Origin: Duodenibacillus massiliensis
GTDB taxonomy: Bacteria; Pseudomonadota; Gammaproteobacteria; Burkholderiales; Burkholderiaceae_F
Assembly (NCBI RefSeq): GCF_900128485.1
Contig: NZ_LT635861.1
Location: forward strand, 208,129-251,430
Length of the DNA stretch: 43,302 nt
Direction: 5' to 3'
Part shown: positions 28,246-35,834 of the stretch, piece after piece
How the letters are laid out: every line of letters begins with the position of its first letter
Position numbering within the stretch: position 1 is the stretch's first letter
Position numbers and translations under genes: made by a program
Notes under the pieces: generated by a model
Told to the model about the DNA's origin: nothing
Seen by the model: the letters and a program-made list of their open reading frames with translations, nothing else
The model's database searches: none

Positions 28246-28289
28246 TTTACTCAGTCGGCTGAGTAAATTTACTCAATCGACTGAGTAAA
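28246..28289. repeat. Two abutting 22-bp palindromes
   Basis: Palindrome 1 (28246-28267) is TTTACTCAG-TCGG-CTGAGTAAA, perfect. Palindrome 2 (28268-28289) is TTTACTCA-ATCGAC-TGAGTAAA, perfect in its 8-bp arms. They directly adjoin, and ACTCAAT also occurs alone at 28227-28233. They end 11 bases before the ATG of the ATPase remnant, where an operator is expected. No T run follows, so a terminator for the permease is less likely, though the 28206 stop is only 39 bases away. Confidence 0.7.
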
Positions 28290-28300
28290 CGGCAGAAAGG

Positions 28301-28460
28301 ATGTTTGAACGCGAAGAGTTGCTGTTTTAAGAAGCCGTCTGGCTGAGCCGCGCCGCCGCATCCAGATCGTTTCCGGTCCGCACGGTGTCGGTAAGACAAC
28401 AGCCGTGCAGCAGGCAACCGAGGGACTTCAGGTGCCCGTGCTCTTTGCGTCTTGTCCGCA
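28301..28460 (+). pseudogene. 5' remnant of an AAA ATPase (ATPase/DUF4143 type)
   Basis: The frame opens MFEREELLF then TAA at codon 10, continues EAVWL, and after a one-base shift reads EPRRRIQIVSGPHGVGKTTA followed by VQQATEGLQVPVLFAS. GPHGVGKTT is a clear Walker A in the setting usual for the AAA_14/DUF4143 ATPase family, where RIQ-V-GPRQVGKTT is common. The similarity ends near 28450, where the sequence meets the reverse-strand PAP2 remnant. A premature stop, a frameshift and loss of the whole 3' part make it a pseudogene. AGAAAGG precedes the ATG. Confidence 0.6.
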
Positions 28461-28469
28461 GGACGCGCG

Positions 28470-28678
28470 ACGAACTTGCAGGCCCAGAAGTCGACAAACG
28501 CATTGCGCACCCAGGCGCTGTCGGTCACCTTGTAGAAAAGGCGCGCAAGACTCATGTCGACGCCCTCGAGCGGCACAAGCGCGATGACAGCGAAAAGAAG
28601 CAGCGCAAGCCACACGCAAAACTGAAGAAAGTCAGCAGGGCGCGCAATGCGGGGTAAAGAAAAAGAGAAGGCTTTCAT
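28470..28678 (-). pseudogene. 5' remnant of a PAP2-family membrane phosphatase
   Basis: From the ATG at 28678 the first 65-70 residues look like the start of a PAP2/lipid phosphatase: a first membrane helix (FLQFCVWLALLLFAVIALVP) then the typical DMSLARLFYKVTDSAWVRNA segment. After about FVDFWACKF the frame carries unrelated basic sequence that is antisense to the ATPase remnant, up to a stop at 28247. The phosphatase motifs are missing. The identification rests on the N-terminal pattern only. Confidence 0.5.
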
Positions 28679-28703
28679 GGTGAGTGAAAGTCTTCTCTTT
28701 GGT

Positions 28704-28758
28704 GCGTCAAAAACGCGTCAAAGTCGCGTCAAAGTCGCGTTAAAGCCGCGTGAAATGC
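28704..28758. repeat. Five 11-bp direct repeats, core GCGTNAAA (TTTNACGC on the minus strand)
   Basis: GCGTCAAA begins at 28704, 28715 and 28726, GCGTTAAA at 28737 and GCGTGAAA at 28748: exactly 11 bases apart each time. The array lies 26-80 bases upstream of the PAP2 remnant start, where a promoter would be. An 11-bp period of direct half-sites is how OmpR/PhoB-type response regulators commonly bind. Confidence 0.75.
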
Positions 28759-28770
28759 CGTAACAGAAGC

Positions 28771-28807
28771 AAAATCCGGAAAAACGCCCGAAGGCATTTT
28801 CCGGATT
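28771..28807 (-). terminator. Terminator of the C69 dipeptidase gene
   Basis: AATCCGGAAAA (28773-28783) pairs perfectly with TTTTCCGGATT (28797-28807), just after the stop on the minus strand; the following T run is short. Confidence 0.7.
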
Positions 28808-28823
28808 GTGAGAAAGGCTTAAA

Positions 28824-30254
28824 TCAGTCCTTGTTCTTGCGGTTTCTGAAGAAGTTCGCTTTTTCGATGTCGTTGGTGCGCACCGTAAAGAGATCGTTCA
28901 TGAGGCGTTCCACGAGCTCTTCGGTTTCGGCAAAAATCAGCAAGCTGAAGTTCTGCAGAAGATCATCGGCAGCCTTCTTGTCCGTGGCGGCAAGTTCCGT
29001 GTAAGCCGCTTCAAAAACCTGCATACGTGCGGCAATCTGGGTTTCATGATCGGCAAAGGCCTTTTTGACGATCGGCGCAAGCTTCGGGTAGTCCGTCATC
29101 GCAAGCGTCTGAAGCTTGCGGAACTTCCAGTAAAGCGACACCGAGTCGGCGTGATCGGTCCCCATGCCGAAGTGAAGCGGCACGGACTTGAGGCCCTGAT
29201 AGAAGGGCATGAAGCAGGAGAGATCGGCCATACCGAAGGCGATGTAAATAACGCAGCCGATTTCCTTGGGCATGTTGGGTCGGACCTGCAGGATGTGCGC
29301 TTCATACGTTCTGAAAACGCTGATCGGACGCCAGGGTTCGTTGCCGTTTAAGCCGTTGGAATACGGATCGTGATCGGTGCCTTCGTAGTGGTTTCTGAGG
29401 CAGAACTTCAGATCATCCACCGTGATCTTCGCTTCGGGCTTGAGGTAAACCGCGAAGTTGCGGCCGTCGTCCACGGGCTGCTCGATCGAGGGGTTAAGGT
29501 GCTTCTGCATCACCCAGACGCGCGGATCGTTGTAGACACGGTCGCGGCTGTCGTCACGGGTGTAGGCCGCGGCAAAGTCAAAGTCGCCCTTTGCCGGATC
29601 GTAAAAGCCGTGTTCGGCGGCAAACTTCACGACGTTTTTGCTCGCCATCATCCCCGGGCATTCCGGAGAGTACTTCCTCAAACGGCCCTGGTTGCCGGTT
29701 GCCATGTACTTTTCCGGCGGGCAGCGGTGGGCAAGCCACTGATGCGCCGTGCCGGTTTCAAGGTACCAGACGTCCTTATCATCGATAAAGCCCACACCAA
29801 AGCCTTCAGCGGCACCGATCTCTTCGATGATGCTCCCCAAAAGTGCGCAGGCTTCTTTCGCAGACGACGCGCGCGGCAGAATCACGTCCGGAATATCGTC
29901 TTCGCTGATGCCGGTTTCTTTGTTCCAGGGATCAACCAAAAGGGCGTCATCGCGGGCAAAGATGGATTCGGTGCCGGTGAGACCGACGCCTAATTCATTA
30001 AAGCCCACGGCGCCGTGCAGCTGCGTTTTCCAGTTTGCAACCGTCGTAAAGCGCAGGCTGTGCGCAGGCAGCGGATACGTGAAGTTGTTGAGCCCGTGGT
30101 GTGCGGCGCAGCTGTAGACGCTGCCTACGGGGTTATCGCAGGATTCGTGAATGATGAAGTGCTGGGCCTTCATGGCGGAGCTGTCCGCGCTGCGGGCAAT
30201 CATGAAGGAGCCGTCGGCGGTGGCTTTCTCTCCGACAACAACAGAAGTACACAT
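28824..30254 (-). CDS. pepD: C69-family dipeptidase (PepD-like Ntn hydrolase)
   Basis: An N-terminal-nucleophile peptidase: Cys2 in MCTSVVVG is the nucleophile exposed after removal of Met. Conserved blocks include DGSFMIARSADS, FNELGVGLTGTESIF, GFGVGFIDDKDVWYLETGTAHQW and the late GTDHADSVSLYWKFRKL. The 476-residue length matches PepDA/PepDB-type dipeptidases of broad specificity. No signal peptide is seen, so it is cytosolic or leaves by another route; some relatives are synthesised as Cys-starting mature forms. GAGGAAA stands 8 bases before the ATG. It is monocistronic. It fits a lifestyle based on peptides. Confidence 0.92.
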   Translation of the reverse strand: MCTSVVVGEKATADGSFMIARSADSSAMKAQHFIIHESCDNPVGSVYSCAAHHGLNNFTYPLPAHSLRFTTVANWKTQLHGAVGFNELGVGLTGTESIFARDDALLVDPWNKETGISEDDIPDVILPRASSAKEACALLGSIIEEIGAAEGFGVGFIDDKDVWYLETGTAHQWLAHRCPPEKYMATGNQGRLRKYSPECPGMMASKNVVKFAAEHGFYDPAKGDFDFAAAYTRDDSRDRVYNDPRVWVMQKHLNPSIEQPVDDGRNFAVYLKPEAKITVDDLKFCLRNHYEGTDHDPYSNGLNGNEPWRPISVFRTYEAHILQVRPNMPKEIGCVIYIAFGMADLSCFMPFYQGLKSVPLHFGMGTDHADSVSLYWKFRKLQTLAMTDYPKLAPIVKKAFADHETQIAARMQVFEAAYTELAATDKKAADDLLQNFSLLIFAETEELVERLMNDLFTVRTNDIEKANFFRNRKNKD

Positions 30255-30399
30255 GGGTGAAATTTCCTCTGTTTAAAAGTGGATTTTGAGAATAGGCAAA
30301 AAGCCTTAGATCCGGGGCATTGTAGAGGAAAGGAAGTGTTAGGTGGATTTCGAAAAAGGCCTTGTGTCAGGAGAGGAAAGCGAGTGAAGGGATTCTTGG

Positions 30400-30432
30400 A
30401 AAAAGAAGCTGACGGTCGGAGCCGTCAGCTTC
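30400..30432 (-). terminator. Terminator of the first glycosyltransferase gene
   Basis: GAAGCTGACGG (30405-30415) and CCGTCAGCTTC (30422-30432) form a perfect 11-bp stem; on the minus strand TTTTTCC follows. Confidence 0.85.
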
Positions 30433-30455
30433 CTCAATGCGTTAAAGGGCGTGAA

Positions 30456-31796
30456 TTACTCAGAGGCCGGTTTCGCGCGTTTTCTGCCGGCCTTTTTAAA
30501 TTCTTCCCAATCGAGCGGATCCCCGTCATAACGAACCGACCCCAGGCGAGTGAAGTCATTGTCGCCGGCTTTTTTGCGAAGAAGCGGCTGCAAAAGCTTC
30601 AGGATTCTGTCGCCCGTAACTTTCAGTGAATGCTGCTCGGCATTTTTCCTGCAGCCCTCCTGCCACTTTGACGTGTTGTCGTAAAGCTCATAGAGCGCAT
30701 CGGCCCAGGGGCGACACTCTTCTTCGCTCGGCAGTACAAGCCAGTTTTCGTCTTTGCCCTGATTTGACTCTGGAACGGGAAGCGTAATGCCGCCCGTACC
30801 GACCGCTTCCGGAATGCCGCCGCTTTGCGAAGCAAGCACCGGAATACCGTTCATGGTGGCCTCCGTTGTCACGCGGCCCCAGCTCTCATACCAAAGGGAG
30901 GGCGCAACGAGCACCTTGGTGGTTGCGTAGATCTCGGAGACGTTAAACGTTGCATCGCGCAGCGCAATGTTTTTAAACGTCTGATTCTGAAAGGCCGAAC
31001 CCACTTCGCCGCCCGGCTTTTTAAGTGCCCGCAGGGCATCGGCAAACTTCTTGCGGCTTTCCACCACCATAAAGGAGATGTCGGGCCGTTCTTTATTGGC
31101 CATGAGAATCAAGCGCGCAACAATCGCCACGCCCTTGGCAAAGGCCGGGTTAATGAATGTGACGGTCTGAGGATTGCGTGTTTTAGCGGTGACGAGATCC
31201 GCATTGATACAGATGCCGTACGGGTGAATGGTGAGTCCTTCGGTTTCTTTGTAGATTTTGGCTGTAGCTTCCGAGTCCGTGAGCACCATGTCGTGCAGCG
31301 GGAAGCGGTAATGATGATGGTTGCCGTTAAAGACGTGGTAGACGGTCGGGATACCGAAGGTGCGCGCTTCCATCCACAGGGACCGGCAAAGTGCATCACA
31401 CCCGTAGCCCATCACGAGGTCGGGCTTAAAGGTTCTCAGCACCTCGGTGTACTTGTTGAGGAAGTTTGTTTCCTCTTCGTGCGTCATCTCGTTCCAGACG
31501 GTCGAATGAAAGCCCGTAAAGAACCAGTGCGTGATGGGATTTTCGGGATTGGCGGAACTGTCCTTGTTGATCAGCACGGCCTTACCTTCGTTTTGCTTGA
31601 TCTGTTCGGCAAGGTTTGGGATGCGGGCGGCACCCGCGGGATCATCAAACACACCGCCGCAGAAGGTGGCGGTGTCAATCCCGCGGCGGGAGAACTCCTG
31701 CAGCAGCGAATAGATCTGCATGGAGGCGCCGTTACTGACGTCGAAAACGGTCTGCGGACAGGCAAAAAGAATGCGGTAAGGACGTTTTGTGGCCAT
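30456..31796 (-). CDS. GT-B glycosyltransferase (GT4-like), paralogue 1
   Basis: A 446-residue cytosolic protein with a GT-B fold pattern: an N-terminal ILFACPQTVFDVSNGASMQI opening, and in the C-terminal half APSLWYESWGRVTTEA, where the ESWG...EA glutamates match the E(x)7E nucleotide-sugar site of GT4 enzymes, then SGGIPEAVGTGG. It is nearly identical over long runs to the gene at 32007-33374, so one arose by recent tandem duplication. At the position of the other gene's G tract it reads KWQEGCRKNAEQHS and has no homopolymer. The 210-base gap to paralogue 2 suggests separate or read-through expression. Acceptor and sugar are unknown; a surface glycan is the usual target. Confidence 0.82.
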   Translation of the reverse strand: MATKRPYRILFACPQTVFDVSNGASMQIYSLLQEFSRRGIDTATFCGGVFDDPAGAARIPNLAEQIKQNEGKAVLINKDSSANPENPITHWFFTGFHSTVWNEMTHEEETNFLNKYTEVLRTFKPDLVMGYGCDALCRSLWMEARTFGIPTVYHVFNGNHHHYRFPLHDMVLTDSEATAKIYKETEGLTIHPYGICINADLVTAKTRNPQTVTFINPAFAKGVAIVARLILMANKERPDISFMVVESRKKFADALRALKKPGGEVGSAFQNQTFKNIALRDATFNVSEIYATTKVLVAPSLWYESWGRVTTEATMNGIPVLASQSGGIPEAVGTGGITLPVPESNQGKDENWLVLPSEEECRPWADALYELYDNTSKWQEGCRKNAEQHSLKVTGDRILKLLQPLLRKKAGDNDFTRLGSVRYDGDPLDWEEFKKAGRKRAKPASE

Positions 31797-31912
31797 GATG
31801 GACTAAAAAGAAAAACAAATAAAACGGGTACAGGACTTCAGGCTGCCAATGCAAAGGTTTTGGCGGCGGAGATGGTCACGGCAGCAGAGCCGGAGGAACC
31901 GACAGACGACAC

Positions 31913-31945
31913 AAAGCCGGCGAAGCGTTGTGCTTCACCGGCTTT
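31913..31945 (-). terminator. Hairpin between the two glycosyltransferase genes
   Basis: AAAGCCGGCGAAGC (31913-31926) pairs with GCTTCACCGGCTTT (31932-31945) with a single mismatch. A T run is lacking, so it may only attenuate the transcript or protect its end. A second small stem, GCAGCGG/CCGCTGC, lies near 31970-31992. Confidence 0.5.
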
Positions 31946-32006
31946 GGAAAGTGATGGGGTGAGAAGCAGTGCAGCGGGCAGAGTGTCCGCTGCGAAAGGC
32001 AGGAAG

Positions 32007-33374
32007 TTACTGTTCGGCTGACTTTTTACTGATGGTGCGTTTCCTGCGGGCAGGCTGCCTGAAGTTTTCCCAGTCGAGCGGATCCCCGTCGTAACGCACG
32101 GACCCCAGACGCGTAAAGTCGTTGTCTCCGGCCTGCTTTTTGAGAAGCGGCTTGAGAAGCTTGAGCAACCGGTCCCCCGTCTTTTTGAGCGAATTCTTCT
32201 CGGCGTTTTTGGCGCAGCCGCTGTGTCCCCCCCCCCCTTGCGTCCACTTCTCGGTGTGGTCGTAAAGATCATAGAGGGCATCAGCCCACGGGCGGCACTC
32301 TTCTTCGGACGGAAGCACCAGCCAGTTTTCATCGGGCCCCTGGTTTGATGCGGGCTTTTCAAGCGTAATGCCGCCGGTGCCTACGGCTTCCGGCAGGCCG
32401 CCGCTCTTACTGGCAAGCACAGGGATGCCGTTCATCGTGGCTTCGGTTGCAACGCGCCCCCAGCTTTCATAGCAAAGGGACGGCGCAAGGAGCACCTTTG
32501 TTGTCGCATAGATTTCGGAGACGTTGTACGTGGCATCACGCAGCGCAATGTTCTTAAACGTCTGGTTCTGAAAGGCCGAACCCACTTCGCTGCCCGGCTT
32601 TTTAAGTGCCCGCAGGGCGTCGGCAAACTTCTTGCGGGTTTCAACGACCATGAAGGAGATGTCGGGGCGCTCTTTGTTGGCCATGAGAATGAGACGTGCA
32701 ACAACCGCCACGCCCTTGGCAAAGGCGGGATTAATGAAGGTCACCGTCTGGGGATTACGCTGTTTTGCAACCACGAGCTCGGGGTTGATGACGTTACCGA
32801 ACGGATGCACCGTGAGGCCGTCTTCATCCTTATAAAGTTTGGCGGTGGCTTTGGAATCACACAGCACGATGTCGTGCAGCGGGAAGCGGTAGTGATGGTG
32901 GTTGCCGTTACAGATAATGTAGGCAGTCGGAATCCCGAAAGAGCGTGCTTCCATCCACATCGAGCGGCAGAGCGCATCACAGCCGTAGCCGATCACCAGA
33001 TCGGGCTTGAAGGTGCGCAGCACCTCGGTGTATTTGTTGAGAAAGTTCGTTTCCTCTTCGTGCGTCATCTCGTTCCAGACAGTCGAGTGAAAGCCCGTGA
33101 AGAACCAGTGCGTGATGGGGTTTTCGGAATTGGCGGAACTGTCCTTGTTGATGAGCACGGCCTTGCCCTGATTCTCCTTAATCTGCTCAGCCAGATTCGG
33201 AATGCGCGCGGCACCTGCAGGATCGTCAAACACACCGCCGCAGAAACTGGCGGCTTCGATGCCGCGGCGGGAAAACTCCTGCAGCATCGAGTAGACCTGC
33301 ATGGAGGCGCCGTTACTCACATCGAAAACGGTCTGGGGGCAGGCAAAGAGAATACGTGACGGACGGGCTGTCAT
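32007..33374 (-). CDS. GT-B glycosyltransferase (GT4-like), paralogue 2, probably phase-variable
   Basis: A 455-residue paralogue of the preceding gene, with the same opening (ILFACPQTVFDVSNGASMQV), the ESWGRVATEA nucleotide-sugar site and SGGLPEAVGTGG. It carries a run of 11 G on the coding strand (32237-32227) encoding G380-G383 within TQGGGGHSGC, a segment absent from paralogue 1. With 11 G the downstream frame matches paralogue 1 to the end, so this copy is in the full-length state. With 12 G translation would end at 32026 after a different tail of about 66 residues; with 10 G it would run to 31838 with a tail of about 129. Neither shift gives an early stop. It is divergent from an araC-type gene. 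Confidence 0.83.
   Translation of the reverse strand: MTARPSRILFACPQTVFDVSNGASMQVYSMLQEFSRRGIEAASFCGGVFDDPAGAARIPNLAEQIKENQGKAVLINKDSSANSENPITHWFFTGFHSTVWNEMTHEEETNFLNKYTEVLRTFKPDLVIGYGCDALCRSMWMEARSFGIPTAYIICNGNHHHYRFPLHDIVLCDSKATAKLYKDEDGLTVHPFGNVINPELVVAKQRNPQTVTFINPAFAKGVAVVARLILMANKERPDISFMVVETRKKFADALRALKKPGSEVGSAFQNQTFKNIALRDATYNVSEIYATTKVLLAPSLCYESWGRVATEATMNGIPVLASKSGGLPEAVGTGGITLEKPASNQGPDENWLVLPSEEECRPWADALYDLYDHTEKWTQGGGGHSGCAKNAEKNSLKKTGDRLLKLLKPLLKKQAGDNDFTRLGSVRYDGDPLDWENFRQPARRKRTISKKSAEQ
32227..32237. repeat. 11-base homopolymer (C on plus strand, G on coding strand)
   Basis: An uninterrupted run of 11 C inside the second glycosyltransferase gene. Tracts of this length are prone to slipped-strand mispairing and are the classic basis of phase variation in surface-glycan genes. 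Confidence 0.9.
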
Positions 33375-33410
33375 GGCGGTAAAAACAAAGAGTCGGGACA
33401 GAAACTGCTT

Positions 33411-33438
33411 ATTTTAAAGGCGGGGCCGAAATTTTGAA
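33411..33438 (-). promoter_or_regulatory. Candidate promoter of paralogue 2
   Basis: On the minus strand TTCAAA (33438-33433) and TAAAAT (33416-33411) are 16 bases apart, 40-65 bases before the start. The 289-base divergent gap also holds the araC-type gene's upstream region, in which no clear promoter was seen. Confidence 0.4.
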
Positions 33439-33663
33439 TTCTTTCGGCAAGGGCGCACTAGCAGCGCTTTGCCCGGGCTTTTCGGAGCCTTTTCCTTTTC
33501 TGCCGACTTCCTGCCTTTTTCTCTCACGAGCGGATCAATTGCAGAATCGGACAGTAGCTTTGTATGCCAATAAATACGGGCCCTGGTGGTTTGTAAACAC
33601 AATGTTCTGCTGATTTTTCGTCAGAAAATGTGACTTGCCTGAATCTCTCCGACTGAAGACAAT

Positions 33664-34644
33664 ATGCAGCAAAAGAGTTTTTTTCGGAGCAGAGAAATGA
33701 CGGAATGCGCTTCCCCGATCATCGATGAGATCAGGCGCCTTGTGATGCAGTACGCGGCAGACAAAACCGGTCCGCAGATCGAATCCCCGATTGACGGGCT
33801 CTTTTTCTCCGTGCGCTACGGCAGCACGGGAACGTGCACGTGTTCGGTGTATGAGCCGTCGGTTGCACTGATGCTGCAGGGCCGCAAGATGACGACGGCC
33901 GGCACGCGCGTTTATACCTACGGCCGCGGAGACCTCCTCATCACCTCCATGGACGTGCCCACGACCTATCAGGTTTTGGAAGCCTCGCCCGACAAGCCCT
34001 TTGTCGGGATCGGCATCAGGATCGACGCGGTGGTGATGACGGACCTCATCCGGCAGTTGCCGTTGGAGGTCGATGCAGCTGACGACGCCTCCGTGCGCGC
34101 GATTACGCTTTGCCGCGCCGAAGCCGCGCTTGAAGAAGACTTTCTGCGTCTTGTGCAGATTCTAGATTCCCCGCGGGAATGCAAGTTCAGGGCGCCGCTT
34201 ATTATCCGCGACATCTATTCCCTGCTTCTTTTGGGGGAACACGGGGAGAGCATCCGCAGAATCTTTACCAATAACTCGCGCTCAAGCCGCATTTCGCAGG
34301 CAGTGGGCTGGCTCAGAGACAACTACCGCGAGCCCTTAAGCGTGGAGGCGCTCGCAGACCGCGTGCACATGTCGGTGTCGTCCTTTCATCGGCATTTTAA
34401 GAGTGTGACAAGCGTCAGTCCCCTGCAGTTTCAAAAGCGCCTGCGCTTGAGCGAGGCCCAGCGGCTCATGCTCACCGAAGGCAAGGACGTTGCCACTGCG
34501 GCCTACGAAGTGGGCTACGCGAGTCCCACGCAGTTTTCCCGTGAATATAAGCACGCCTTTGGGGAAGCCCCGGGCAGAGACATTGAAGCGCGCCGCAGGC
34601 TTGTGGAGTGCCCCGTGTGCTGTCAGGCGCCGCAGGCGGCTTAA
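33664..34644 (+). CDS. AraC-family transcriptional regulator
   Basis: A 326-residue regulator with an AraC_N-type cupin sensing domain (residues 40-200; CSVYEPSVALMLQGRK and RGDLLITSMDVPTTYQV are typical of the YqhC group) and a C-terminal double helix-turn-helix (about 215-315; LADRVHMSVSSFHRHFKSVT, then VATAAYEVGYASPTQFSREY). YqhC relatives respond to aldehydes and control oxidoreductases; here the divergent neighbour is a glycosyltransferase, so the target is unclear. A second start at 33697 (MTECASP) has a better ribosome site (CGGAG) than the first ATG. The C-terminal CPVCC motif is unusual and might be redox-active or bind metal. It overlaps the next minus-strand gene by 4 bases, tail to tail. 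Confidence 0.88.
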   Translation: MQQKSFFRSREMTECASPIIDEIRRLVMQYAADKTGPQIESPIDGLFFSVRYGSTGTCTCSVYEPSVALMLQGRKMTTAGTRVYTYGRGDLLITSMDVPTTYQVLEASPDKPFVGIGIRIDAVVMTDLIRQLPLEVDAADDASVRAITLCRAEAALEEDFLRLVQILDSPRECKFRAPLIIRDIYSLLLLGEHGESIRRIFTNNSRSSRISQAVGWLRDNYREPLSVEALADRVHMSVSSFHRHFKSVTSVSPLQFQKRLRLSEAQRLMLTEGKDVATAAYEVGYASPTQFSREYKHAFGEAPGRDIEARRRLVECPVCCQAPQAA

Positions 34645-35117
34645 GCCTTCGTTTTTTCGCTGATGCGCTCTGCGATATAGGTAACGACAAGGAGCATTCG
34701 GTAGCGGGCCACGGCAGAAAGAATGAGACCGATTGCGACAAGCACCATGTCGCTGGCGTACGAGGCGGCTTCAGGCTTGTCGGTGTAACCGAAGGTCATC
34801 GCGAGCATAAAAATCACGGCAAAGGCGGTGACCGCGAGCGCTCTGCGGAAGGCCGAGCGGCAGATAATCCCGGGCTCATCCGTGATGTTGCCTTTGAGAA
34901 GCCCTCTGACGGCTGCGTCCACGGGCACGGCCCGCATCAGTTCTTTTTCGGAGAGAAAGACGCCCGCGGCGCGCATTCTTTCCTGCACTTCGCGGTATTT
35001 TCCTTCAAAGCGCAGCGCCCACTTGGGGTAAAAAAGGCGCAGACACTGAAACAGCAGGTAAAAAAGCGCCAGCGCAAAGCAGAAGGTGTTGATGAGCGTG
35101 TCGGTCTGATCGGTCAT
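34641..35117 (-). CDS. Small membrane protein of unknown function
   Basis: A 158-residue protein that I do not recognise. It has one helix near the N-terminus (about 10-28, FCFALALFYLLFQCLRLFY), a charged cytosolic-type middle (about 35-90, KYREVQERMRAAGVFLSEKE), and two closely spaced helices at about 93-112 and 122-142. No signal peptide or catalytic motif is visible. It is tail-to-tail with the araC-type gene and divergent from ribH; AAAGGAAAA stands before the ATG. Confidence 0.65.
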   Translation of the reverse strand: MTDQTDTLINTFCFALALFYLLFQCLRLFYPKWALRFEGKYREVQERMRAAGVFLSEKELMRAVPVDAAVRGLLKGNITDEPGIICRSAFRRALAVTAFAVIFMLAMTFGYTDKPEAASYASDMVLVAIGLILSAVARYRMLLVVTYIAERISEKTKA

Positions 35118-35333
35118 GGAAAAAGGAAAATGCGTTGCCGGGATTGCCCGCTATTGTGCCACCGCCGTCAGCGCGTACCGAAAAAAGACGGCCGGACGTA
35201 CGCAAAACCGGCCGGCAGCCCGCTAAAATAGGTCTAACAGAGAAAATGGAGCATCTGTGGGCGGCAGGCCTTGAATTTAAGGCGCCGTGCCCTCACGTAT
35301 GGGTGCGGATTTATTTTAGGAGCTCAGTCAGTT

Positions 35334-35834
35334 ATGGCAGTCGACGTTATTGAAACCAATCTTGACGGTACCGGCCTTTCGATCGGTGTCGTTGTGTCCC
35401 GCTTTAATGAATATGCGGGCAAAGAGCTCTATGCCGCCTGTCTGGCTGAATTAAAGCGCCTGGGCGTCATGGAAGAAGACATCACCTACGTGACGGTGCC
35501 CGGGGCGCTCGAGATCCCGTTTGCGCTCTCGCGCCTTGCCGACACCGGTGACTACGATGCGCTGATTGCTCTCGGAGCCGTGATCCGTGGTGAAACGTAT
35601 CACTTTGAAATCGTCTCTGACCGTTCTTCCGAAGGCATTGAACGCGTGAGCTACGACTTTGACATCCCCGTTGCCAACGGTGTTCTCACCTGCGAAAACG
35701 ACGAGCAGTGCAAGGCCCGTACCGCGATGAAGGGTAAGGACTGCGCGCAGTGCGCCGTGGAAATGGCGCGGCTTGCGGAAAAGTTCCCGAGCGACTTCGC
35801 CGACTACGATGAAGATGACGACAATGATCGATAA
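35334..35834 (+). CDS. ribH: 6,7-dimethyl-8-ribityllumazine synthase
   Basis: Joins the pyrimidine and butanone-phosphate precursors to form the lumazine used by RibE; builds icosahedral or decameric cytosolic shells. Typical blocks: IGVVVSRFNEY at the N-terminus, VPGALEIPFA, LGAVIRGETYHFEIV with the catalytic-site His, and PVANGVLTCENDEQ. The length of 166 is normal. The ATG at 35334 has AGGAGC 10 bases upstream; the open frame before it is not family-like. The unusually acidic tail (YDEDDDNDR) overlaps the nusB start. It heads the conserved ribH-nusB order. Confidence 0.95.
   Translation: MAVDVIETNLDGTGLSIGVVVSRFNEYAGKELYAACLAELKRLGVMEEDITYVTVPGALEIPFALSRLADTGDYDALIALGAVIRGETYHFEIVSDRSSEGIERVSYDFDIPVANGVLTCENDEQCKARTAMKGKDCAQCAVEMARLAEKFPSDFADYDEDDDNDR

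Noticed and set aside
28246-28289. Tandem palindromes as the terminator of the permease operon
   Set aside because: They are AT-rich in the arms and lack a T run; their position just before a start codon favours an operator, though termination is not strictly excluded.
30825-32021. 398-codon plus-strand frame across the first glycosyltransferase
   Set aside because: Antisense shadow of the glycosyltransferase; the same pattern appears opposite its paralogue at 32805-33359.
35160-35333. FMN riboswitch before ribH
   Set aside because: None of the conserved RFN-element segments could be found here or ahead of ribD and ribE.
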